From Symsagittifera roscoffensis (lineage: Eukaryota > Xenacoelomorpha > Acoela > Convolutidae): a DNA stretch of 42,736 bases. Of the stretch, positions 10,303-22,300 are shown piece by piece (the stretch's first letter is position 1; every line of letters begins with the position of its first letter). Position numbers and translations under genes: made by a program. The DNA lies in NCBI RefSeq assembly GCF_963678635.1, contig NC_087070.1, positions 51,878,514 to 51,921,249 of the forward strand, written 5' to 3'. The notes under the pieces are model-generated. The model was not told where the DNA came from. It worked only from the letters and a program-made list of their open reading frames with translations, and did not search any database.

Positions 10303-13300
10303 GTAAGTACTACCCATCTTTTTTCTCCCCCCTCCCCTACGGCTATAAATACTACCAAACTATTATCTTATTAGAGATTCGAGAATTCTGGCCGTGAAAA
10401 TTCTTAGTAGCACTATTCATTATTAACTGTTCTCTGTCGATCAAAAGTCAGAGAATCCCTTACAACTCTGGCGATCAAAATTCACGGAATCCCTTACTAC
10501 TAGAATCTCCGAGTAATATTGTAGTTTAGTTTTCGGAGGCTTTTTACTGCCAGAATCTCCAAAAAAGTGAGAAAAATGAGGTTGGTATCAGATAGCTTTG
10601 TTGATACTGTCAACGACATTGCAGTTGGTGTTATTTTCTGTTTAGGTGTGGGTTCCTGACAGGAAGGAAGGTTACGTTATGGCCGATGTCGTAAAGCAGG
10701 ATGACGAAAGTTGCACTGTCACCTTGCCCAGCATGGAGGTCAGCTAAGTTCAATCATCATTCATTTGTTTTTTTACTCTCTTCATCTAGTAGTACACTTC
10801 CACCATAGTTTTTGTTCAGTTACCAAAAATTACCAAAAAAAAGTGTTTCAAATTGGTGAAAAATTGTAATATCTCAATTTTGAATGAAAAAGAAACGTTG
10901 GTTTTACTCGGTTTTTATTGTTCCGACTTTCGATACGAAAGTAACGGAATATTTGTGATCGGGGTGGGTTTTATTTCTTCAGACAAATTTCGACTTTTTA
11001 ACTAGCCATTTTTGACAGAAATTTTTTATGCCATTCAAAAGGTATTGTTGCCCTGAGCTTAAATTTGAAAAGATATTTCACCTGTGATCATTTTTCGTAA
11101 AGTTATGAGGGTTTAAAGATTGCCATTTTGACCAATTTGGGACAATCAACGCGCGATATAATTCGCGCTATTAACGCGTAAGCGGAGATTTAATCCGTCT
11201 TAGAAATCGTTCCAAATTGGTTGAAAGAAGCTTATTTGCTATAATTGATTTGTTACAAGGAGCGAAATCTTTTGTTTTGTACTTTATATGGCGTGTGGGG
11301 GGATCGTTTTCATAGAAACATTTTCAAATTTTAGAAAAAAGTTTTTCATTTTATTTTATTTCATTTAATTTTTTTGTTGTTTATGTTATTACTGCTCCAT
11401 AAACGTTAAAAGGCAGTCGGAACTTACAGGGCTTCGCCCTGATACGAGCAGTCTTGTTTGTTTTGTTACGAAAAAAGACATTTTAAAAAAAACAAGACTG
11501 CTCGTATCAGGGCGAAGCCCTGAATGTTCCGACTGCCTTTTAAGGTTTATGGAGCAGTAATAACATTAAAAAATTCAATGAAATAAAACAAAATGCACAT
11601 TTTTTTCTTCTAAAATTTGAAATTTTTTATGAAAATCATCCCCCCATACGCCATATAAAGTACAAAAGGATAGATTTTGCTCCTTGTAACAAACCATTTA
11701 TGGCATATAAGCTTCTTTTAACCAATTTGGAACGATTTCTAAGACGGATTAACTCTCCGCTTACGCGTTAATAGCGCGAAATATATCGCGCGTTAGTTGT
11801 CCCAAATTGGTCAAAATGGCGATCTGTAAACCCCGTAACTTTACGAAAATGATCACAGGTGAAATATCTTTTCAAATTTGAGCTCAGGACAACAATACCT
11901 TTCGAATGATATAAAAAAAATTCCGTCAAAAATGGCTAGTTAAAAAGTCGAAATTTGTCTGAAGAAAAAAAAACCCACCCGAGCACAAATATTCCGTTAC
12001 TTTCGTATCGAAAGTCGGAACAATAAAATATTTTCACTTAAGGCCTCTTTCGTGGGAAGTTTATCAGTTTTAAAATGATAATTACTTGTGAAGCTGAAAA
12101 AGACATTCCTTTATTCAACATTTTTGCTGATTTGAAGTTTTTTCAAACAATTATGGTTAGAATTTTCGTGACAAAAATTTCGTGCGTTTGTTACTACCTT
12201 GTGTACTATCTATAGTATATCATTGACTGTCTCTGTGTTTTGTGTGGTGTAGGAGAAGACGTTCAAGAAGGACGACGTCGGTCTGGTGAACCCCCCGAAG
12301 TTCGAGAAGTGGGAGGACATGAGTTCGTTGACCTACTTGAATGAGGCCAGCATCCTCTACAATCTCAAGTGCAGATACGTCGAGTTCCTCATCTACGTGA
12401 GTCAGCCTCCTCATAATCCCTTGTCTCATGTTACTCTACCTTCGTTCACGTCTCAGTTGAATTCGCTTAGTCGGCACAGAATATCACAGCATTAATTTGA
12501 GCCTGTAGAGAAAAATTGTGTTTAAAATTGAAATGTTGGAATTTTTGTCAAGTTTTGGTAAAAAATTGTCCTTTTTCTGTCACTCCCTTAAATTAAATTA
12601 CTATTGCTTGTCAAAAACATGGGAAAATTGAATGAAAGTGAAGTCTATTTGGATGGCTAAAGAGTCAATTTTGCCACCGGTCACTTCCGATTAACATCAT
12701 AATAGTTTGTTCATTGCGCGTATAGTGAGTGTATGTTATTTATTGTTTAGACCTACTCTGGTCTGTTTTGCGTGGCTATCAACCCGTACAAGCGACTGCC
12801 CATCTACGGGCACAGGTGTGTGAACTACTACAAGGGCAAGAGGAGGACCGAGGTCCCCCCTCACGTGTTCGCCATCTCTGACAACGCATACACTGACATG
12901 ATGATGGGTAATAATAAGTCACACTTTTGCTTTACTTCAATAAAACACGTATATTATTAGCAAGCAATTCCGGTTGCTGTATAAGTAGCGCAGAGTGTTT
13001 CGAACAATTCAATTTCAATTAATTTTCATTTTTTTCTAAATTTTTGGTTGATTTTTTAAAATGGCGATTAATTTTGGTAAAAAAACTGCAGAATGTGAGC
13101 TAATTATATCGAAAATTAGGTAAAAATTGCCTCAGAATTAAAAATAAAAGTCATCAAAATTACCTCAGAATTAAATATTAAAGTCATCAAAGAGTATGCC
13201 AAACTTGAAATTTTCGCAGGACCAATATTATAGTAAAAAAAAAATTCTGTAAGACCAAAAAGAACTCCTCGACCAAAAAGACTTGTGTCCAAATTCAGTG

Positions 13301-16300
13301 GAAATTATTCCCTGATTGTTTTTTATTTGTCATTTTTTATTGTCTAGATGAAAATCCAAATCGAAATCTTCAGTTGTAGTCTAACAGCGGCTTGAATCTG
13401 ACTGATTTTACTTATTTGATTTCAGAGAAGCAAAACCAGTCGATCTTGATCACGTGAGTTTGCAGCTAATAACTAACTTTTACATATACTTACTTAAGAA
13501 TTCATAACTCATATTTTTTGCAAGAAAAATTAAAATACAAAATAAATAGCAAGGATTTTAATTGATTATTTTAATGACGTCTCAGGAAGTCTAAGAAAAT
13601 TATCTGGGAAATTTTATCCGTAATTAACAGAAAGGATTGATTTTTGCGCGCAGCGTGAATTTTTGCAAAATCCATTCAATCGAACTACTTGAATTTCTAT
13701 TTTTCCATTACTAAATTGTGTGTCCCTCTAGCGGTGAATCTGGTGCGGGTAAAACCGAGAACACCAAAAAGGTCATCTCGTACTTCGCCCTGCTCGGCTC
13801 AGATCCGACTGCAAAGAAGACCGACTCTAAGGTACCAAAAAAGGAACCAGATTTCCTCGAAAAGAAGCTACATAACTGTGTCTCGCACTGATTTCAATTA
13901 TTTTGCCAGCACTCGTTTTTTTGTGTTCGTGTATGTGTGTCGTGTTTTGTTTTCTACACAATTGGTTTAACTATTTTAGTTCAGTTTACAAATCAATATC
14001 TGACAAGAGTTTCAAGTTTATACCTTTTTCATGATTTAAAATTGAGAATCAGGTTTTGAACGCCGGTTGCTGTTTCTTCAGTAAAAACCGGTTTTGTTTC
14101 AAAGCTCGAAGGAAAAGAAATTAGGTCTTCATTTGCAGTAAATGGAGTTTGCGGCACTATTTTGAGACCGGTCTCTTCGTGCTATAGAAGTTTTAAAAAG
14201 TCAAACTTGTGAGCTTTTGAACCCTGATGACTTTAATATGCAGGGGTGAATCGGGAGCGGGCAAAACGGAGAACACCAAAAAAGTCATTTACTATTTCGC
14301 TGAAATTGGACAAAATTCTGAATTGCGAAAAGACGGACAGGTAATTGCTTCGTCGAATGAAAAGTCAACAAACCGAAGAACTGGGATCCATTATTTCCCC
14401 CGTTGAAGCCTAACTTGTTACTATTTTAATTTAAGGCTCGAAGAAAGAGATATACTGCAATTCCTAAACGAAACATTTAATTTTTTCAACATTAAAGGCT
14501 ACTTTTTTATGAATTTGTGTTAGTTGCTTTGACTGTCAAAGCTAGAAAATCTTAGACAACAGAATGATTGCGATAATTGAGTTTTGCAGCAGATATTTCA
14601 TATTTTATGTTCTTCGGTTTTTGACTTAGAGGTATCATATCAAACTTATCCCTGATTTGGTGGAACGCTGGATTCAAGTATTTATTTCTTTTCCTTCTTC
14701 GAACAAACTTTTCCTATCTCATTCTCCAACTTAGGTCACAGCATAGCATGCGCTCTGTCATAACCCGTAACTTGTAATTGACCTTCATGAACTGAAACCA
14801 AACTAGAATTTTTGGCTCTTTTTCAGTTTCACTTGTCACTCGTGAAATTATCACAATAGTTTTATGAGAGTTGTTCAGGCCTCAATTTTCGTTGGCATGA
14901 AAAAAAAATCAAATTTTTTACTCGTTCACTTTGACATGCGTCACTATAGTTATTGAAAGGAAAGTTAATTCAAATTATCATTTATGAAATACTATTTTGG
15001 CAAAAATCAGAAGTGGGACTGAAAAAAAGTTGTATTTTTATAACCACTTTCTTTTATTCTAATCGCATTTCTAACTTCTAAACCCCATTTTTCGGATTGC
15101 AAAATTCTATCTTCTAAGATGAAAAACATTATTAATTATGATTGTTTTCTTCTTCAGTTTTTCATCATGTTTTCCGTATAAATGAGTAGAGTAGTCAAAT
15201 ATATGCAAGATCTCAGTTTTGAATCATTCACGTGTTTTTCAAATCACGGAATCATAATTTAACTTTTTAAATGTTGCGTTTTTCAAGTTTTTTATTAGGA
15301 GTTCATTCTGGTGAAAAAATACACAAAACACATCTTGAAGAATTATTAACTAATTTTTTGTGTGTTCGTAGCCGTCGCTGGAGGACCAAATTGTGCAAAC
15401 GAACCCTGTGCTGGAGTCGTTCGGAAATGCCAAGACCGTTAGAAACGACAACTCGTCTCGATTCGGAAAGTTCATCCGAATTCACTTTTCAAGTGTGGGC
15501 AAACTGTCTGGTGCTGACATTGAGCACTACCTGCTGGAGAAGGCCAGAGTGACCAGCCAGATGGAAGGCATGGAGAGGTTAGTCATTATTCTACTCCGTC
15601 CAGATCAGTTTTAAAACCACAAATTTACATTGAAGTTTTTGAAAAAGAAGCTAAATTTTCATTTTGCAAATTTATTACAGGAAAACTGCTGCAAAAACAT
15701 GATTCCAAAACTTGGCACAAAAATCCGCAAATCTTCGAGAAAAAATAAAAGAGCCGAGTAAAATTATCTTGATTTAACCTCTTTGTATCGAAAAAATTAA
15801 GATTACTCTTATTTTGAGAAACGATTCAAAAAGTATACCAATTTTTCACTGGGCCTACCACTGCTCCTTAAAATTAGTTTGATCGTGTGAATATAGCTCT
15901 GGCTCACCTGCATATCCCGAAAATGCTAAAAATGCTTTTCCATACAATCCAATTTTTATATGAAAGAATGGTCTTCGTCGAGAATCGGTAATTGATTTTT
16001 TTCTTTCCGCGAGTTAAATATTCTTACCGTTACTTTGATAAACGACTTACACTCCCTAAATGTTCGCCTAATGCACTTTTACTGAGATTATCTGTTTGTA
16101 GAATTCAAAGTAGTTTAAGTTTCCTTAGTAGAATGATTCTCATGTAGATGTTTGGGATGAGCGGTGTGTGGTGCTTTAGGTGTTACCACATCTTCTACCA
16201 GATCTTGTCGCCTGGTGTTCCGGGATTGAAGGAGAAACTGAAGCTGAGTGGCAATCCCGAGGACTACAAGTTCATCCACGATGTCAGTACTACTTAATTA

Positions 16301-19300
16301 CTCACCCCCTTTTAGATAACTCCCCTTTACACAACCCCTCTGATTAAAAAAGAGATACTTGATTGTTTTGAAGATACTAAGTCATTTTGTATCCATTTGG
16401 TAGAAAGAGTTACATGAAACAAGCAACTTTTAAACTAATTACTTCGACTTCTTGTTACTTTCCAATAAGTTCTTCCATGTAAAAAATGAAAGTTAAAAGA
16501 AGACAACTATTCATGTGACCTTATTTTTCGGTGATAGTTCTAACGTGTTGCTGATTGTTGTTGTTGTTATTGTTTTCAGGGTCAATATGTGGTGAAATCC
16601 ATCGATGATACCGAGGAGGCCCAGCTGACTGACGAGGCCTTCGACATCCTGGGATTCGAACCCAAAGAGAAGGAGGAACTCTACAAACTATGCGCAGGTA
16701 AACACTTTTCCTTTTAACCCCACCCCCTCCCCGCCCATTAAAACTTCATATTTCATATTCGTACGAAAAAGTAATTCACTTGCGATTAGCAATCGTTATC
16801 AAATCGTAAAGTAGACGTTTTCAGGTTAACAACTTGTGTAACCGAAGCACCGAATCGTTTTCACAAACCTGTTTTCGTCAACCATCGGTCATATTTTGAG
16901 CATGTCTGCATTTAAAATAACTCTTCTATGCGAAATTTGTTTTTTTTTAATGTTGATGGTTAATTTCCCAACTCTGCCATTTCGCCTAATTTTTTCATTT
17001 TTTTTGTTAAAAAGTATCATTCGGCTTATGTTACATTTAGCTCGTTGAGGTTGGTTCAGTCACCACAATTTGCGTCGTTAAAAAATTAAAATGTTTGCGT
17101 GTGTGTACTTTATATTGAGTCACCCCGAAAGTTTTAAATAGTCGAATTTTTTATGGCCAGTTTTTCTTACAGCCCAGCGAGCGTCCACACAAGTATTGCC
17201 CGCTTAGTAACAGATTCGGAAGTTATTTTCAGTTCTTTTTGCACACTGGAAATTGTCTTTCGCCGCATGTTTTTCTCAAAATTGACTTCATTTGAATAAA
17301 CATTAGAAAATTTTTGTTTTTTTTTGAAATTTTTATTTAAAAAAATTTGACTTGAAGGTTTTCGTCTAATTTTTTATCGGCTAGTTTGTAAAAAACTGCA
17401 AGTGAGCCGTACCTCCGTTTCGAGTTTGGTTTGCAAGGATCAAGAAAATTTTCAATTTTTCTTTTAAATATTGTAATTTTTATGCAAATACGTAATTGAA
17501 AATTTTCATAAAAATATTTAATTTTTATATAAATATCAAAATTTTGATAAGTTTTGCCATGATCATAAAGCTATGAGATATTCAGGAGTTTACTTACTTC
17601 ACTGATTTGAAGCAGCTGAAATCTCAACTAGTTTTAAGCTTAACGGAATGATTTTGAGAGTCACTGGATAAAGTGGGTTCTTGTGCGTTAATTTCTAAAT
17701 CTTCAGTTTGAGCAGATAATTATTTTGAAGTTAAAAACATTCCCAAGTTTGATTAAAATGGTAATGATGAATAATTGATGATAAGTTCTGCTCAAAAGTA
17801 AAGATGTCTACAGTTGTTTGAATAGAAGTAGATATTCACTAGGTATCTTGCACTTGGGCAACATGAAGTTCAAGCAGAGACCCCGAGAGGAAAACGCCGA
17901 ACCTGACGGCAAAGATGACGCCGAATTGGCAGCCGAACTGCTCGGAGTGAAGACGGACGAGCTCCTCAAGGGATTCGTCAAGCCCCGAGTCAAGGTCGGA
18001 TCCGAATACGTCACTAAAGGTCAAACTGTGGACCAGGTCGGATATGCCCAGAGTGCAATGGGCAAGGCCATCTTCGACAAGATGTTCAAATGGTAAGTAA
18101 ATTTCATTAGGTTTCCTTGAGTTTTTTTTTATTCAGAGTCAATGAAAGTAGCGAAGACTCTTATGTAGGTCGTGATGATTTCTTGTATGTTTTTTTTTAC
18201 GGAAAAGTCTTAAAATTTGCTCACGCTTAAATTTGATTTTTCGCGGTTGGACTTCTGATTTTTTTTAATTATATTTTTAGTAATTTTAATTCACGAAAAC
18301 TTTTTTAAATTTTTAAAATGTAAGTACCATTTGGCCTAATGTTTGTTTTTCGCTCGAAAAACATTCGGACAATACATTATCATATTTGGTTTATTATTGT
18401 TGGAATATTCATGTTATGTTTAGAAAACAATTTTACAGCTTGTCCTTTAAATTGTTCATTTTAATCTTCAGATGTCTATAGTTCTATCTTTTTGCAAAAC
18501 ACTTGCAACTCAGCGATCAGTTTTTTTTCTATATCACGTGACGTGACATCGTTTTCAGGCTGATCCTGCGTGTGAACAAGACCCTGGACACTGACTTGCC
18601 TCGACAGTGTTTCATCGGAGTGCTTGACATCGCTGGATTCGAGATCTTCGACCTGAACACGTTCGAGCAACTGTGCATCAACTTCACGAATGAGAAGCTG
18701 CAGCAGTTCTTCAACCACCACATGTTCGTGCAGGAACAAGAGGAGTACAAGAAGGAGGGAATCGTGTGGGAGTTCATTGACTTCGGAATGGACTTGGCTG
18801 AGACCATCTTGCTCATCGAGAAACCGATGGGTGAGTCATCGTGCAGATATGTTTAGATATTTAACCTCAGATGTTCTCCCTGCAACGTCGCCCCACCCCC
18901 TTACGTCCCTATGTCCGTCGCTTTGGCTAAAAATGGGCGATGATTTCTCTTAATAGAAATATTAACGTTGAATTGCATTACTGTCAATTCAACCGATAAT
19001 TCATTACGCTGACGTTCTTTAATCCTACTTTCTTCATGAAACTCTGTATTGATGATAGGCATCCTGTCCATCCTGGAGGAAGAGTGCATTGTGCCCAAGG
19101 CCAGTGACCAGACGTTCCTGAAGAAGCTGGAGGACAACCACAATGGCAAGAGCAAGTCCTACGGCAAGCCCAAGGCAGGATCCAAGACCAAGTTCCCCGT
19201 CCACTTCGAACTGCATCACTACGCAGGCACTGTCGGGTCAGTTGCAGTCACATTTTTTAATCGAATTTTCAATACTATAACATAAATAGAGATTTTTACT

Positions 19301-22300
19301 ATAAAAAAAACGAAAGAATTTTTAGCCCTTCCGACGAATCGCTTGAGTTGAGATTCTAAGAAAAAACATGGAAAACCATTTACAAATTTCAAGCGCTGGC
19401 AGCCAACTTAAATTTGTTTTTGTTTGCTTACTTGTGCTTATTGTAATCGTGTCATGCAGATACAACATCACCAACTGGTTGGAGAAGAACAAGGATCCAA
19501 TGAATGACACTGTGGCTGAGCTGTTCGGCAAATCGGACGTGAAACTCCTCGCCGCCATCTTCAAGGTCGAGGATGCCGACGCTGGAGGCGGCGGCGGTGG
19601 TGGCAAGGGCAAGAAGAAGAAGGGTGGCTCAGCCCAGACCATCTCTGGAAACCACAAGGTAACTTAACGAAGCATTAACTTTGTTTTTAATTAAATCCTT
19701 TATCGATTGAATTTTACCATGAAAAAATTGAACATAAATGGTCATATGATTTGTGGCACTAACATTGCGATTATTTCATGATGTATTGATTTTTTAAAAA
19801 ATTATGACGAAAATGTTTGAAATTTAATGAAATTCAAAAACGGCGTGCTCTGCCCAGCTTCGCTTGCAATGATAGGGAATTGAACGTGTGACGTGCTGTT
19901 TGTTTGCAGGACCAGCTGAACAAATTGATGACGACTCTACACAGCACCCAGCCTCACTTCATCCGTTGCATTGTGCCGAATGAGAGGAAGACGCCTGCTT
20001 TGGTGGAGCCCGACTTGGTCTTGCATCAGCTGAGGTGCAACGGTGTCCTCGAGGGTATCCGTATCTGTCGAAAGGGATTCCCCAATCGGCTCCAGTACAA
20101 CGACTTCAAACCTAGGTCACTATCATAACTTATCGAATCCCTGGTTACTATTTTATTTTAATGAAACCTAAGTCACTAGTATAGCTAAAAATCAAAACGC
20201 CAAATAAGTGGGCATGATAAGTAACCTTGGCTGGAAAAAAAAAACTAAATACAATGCATATAAGTGAGCATTTACAAGTTCTGAGGTTGAAATGGAGCCT
20301 TAATTTGAGTTATCCTTACCTAGCTTCAACAAGCTCATTGAGTTTACGAAAGGCAGTATTAAATTGCCTGATCTGTCTTAAAATTTCATAAAACTCAAGA
20401 CCAACGAAACTTGAAGTTTTCCGCTTCCAGTCTCCTCATAATTACTTTTGTCTCTAATCGAATTACGATTTTAGCTTCTAGATCACTATTTTTGTTCTGC
20501 AGGTACAAGATCTTGGCTGCTGCCGAAGTGACTGACGAGACTGACCCCAAAGACGGGTCCAAGACCATCATCGATAAAATCGATCTAGACAAGAACCTCT
20601 ACCGATTCGGACACACCAAACTGTTCTTCAAGGCCGGTGTGCTGGGTGAGTGAATTGTTTCAGTGAAATACATGGACAAAAGTAGCAAATACTGCGTAAA
20701 AGAGAAGACTTTAACTTTAAAAGATATTATATAACATGGAAACAAAACTTTTTAGATAAAGAAGACCAAATATATTTGTTGAATAACTGCTGGAAATAAT
20801 GTTTCCAGATATCTTTTAGTCTATTTTGAGATATTTTGCACCAAACATATGCGATGGTTTATATAGCTAAGCTCCTTGACCTTGAGTTGTATTGACAGTT
20901 GTTGTCTGCTATTTTAGGTAATCTCGAGGAGATGCGAGACGAGAAGGTGTCGACCATCATCACCAGCTTCCAGTGCTACATCAGAGGCAATGCGATGAGG
21001 AAGAAGTTCAAGAAGATGCTGGACCAGAGGCTAGTCTTCCTATTTTTCACAGCTTCTCAGAATGTTTATATGTGCTTATAAGTTTTTAAAGTTGAATCGT
21101 ATTGAGCTTAGACGCTAGATGCGGCCGTCTTTAATCCCAGATTTTTAAGCCTATTTTATTGCCTTGGAACAAACCCTTTTTGTTATCTCTGTCAGCAAAG
21201 TTCAGCTTCGCCTCTGTTGTAATTAAATCATGACCAACTTGACAGGATTGGCCTGATGGTGATCCAGCGCAATGTGAGGAAGTACCTGCAGCTGCGCAAC
21301 TGGCTCTGGTTCAAGATGTACTCCAAGGTCAAGCCACTGCTCTCTCTGGCCAAGGCGGACGAGGAGATGAAGCAGAAGGAGGAGGAGGCCAAGGCCATGA
21401 TGGAGAAGTTCGAGAGCATCGAAAAGGCCAACAAGGAGTTCGAAGAAAAGGTAAGAAAAGAACCAGCAAACTATTTTGTTTATTTTTAAACCGAACTGTT
21501 GGATACCTTTAAGCATTTCGCCTCCTATGATACACAGTTAAGAATATCCACCCATATGAAGAATATATTCAACGATAAAGCGATTATGCTTTTTTGTACC
21601 TAGTATTGAGTTCCCCTTTTTGCAATGGGGAATAGTTGAAGAGATCCAAATTTTTTCGTAGCTTTTCTTCAATTTCGGGCACTCATCTGTTGCTGATGGC
21701 TGATATTGAGAAAATATTAGCCTCATTTTATGATACATGTACATATTGGTGGATATTCTTAACTGTGTATCATTGTCAATAATTTTCTCATTAATTATTG
21801 CCGTTTGGCCATCATTGCCGTTTGGCCGTTGTTGCCGTTTTTGAGCCCCTTAACTTCACAAAAACAAGTATTCACAAGTAAATAATCTTTTTAAATTTGA
21901 GTTCAAGGCTTCAAAATCTTTCAAATATTTTTCAAAATTTTTTCAAAAGTGTTTAATGACAAAGGAGAAATTACTCACCCCATACATGTATCATTAAACT
22001 TAATGAAAATTCAAATTTTCTATGATTTTAATTGCAGTTTTGAAATTAAGACACACAGCAGAACGCCGAGGAAGCTGTCTACGCTTAGTTTTGGTTTAGT
22101 CATTCAGTATAAAAAAAACATATTCATAAGCGTTGTTACTGATATAACGTATCATTAAACTTAATCAGCCGTGCTTTCATTATAGAAATGTTGAAAAAAC
22201 AACAATCAAATTTGGATTTATTAACTTACTGTTATGGCTTTTTATTAACTGCGTTTTATTTAGTTATGCAAAAGTTTTTCATTTTGTTTTTATTTATTGA

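Noticed and set aside
10074-10397. Open frame starting upstream of the myosin start
   Set aside because: It is in another frame from the conserved myosin N-terminus and reads through the exon 1 donor; probably interrupted by the 5' intron.
21030-21081. Alternative C-terminus from reading through exon 16
   Set aside because: [12 protein letters not shown] is unlike any lever arm; exact phase and family continuity support a GC-AG splice instead.
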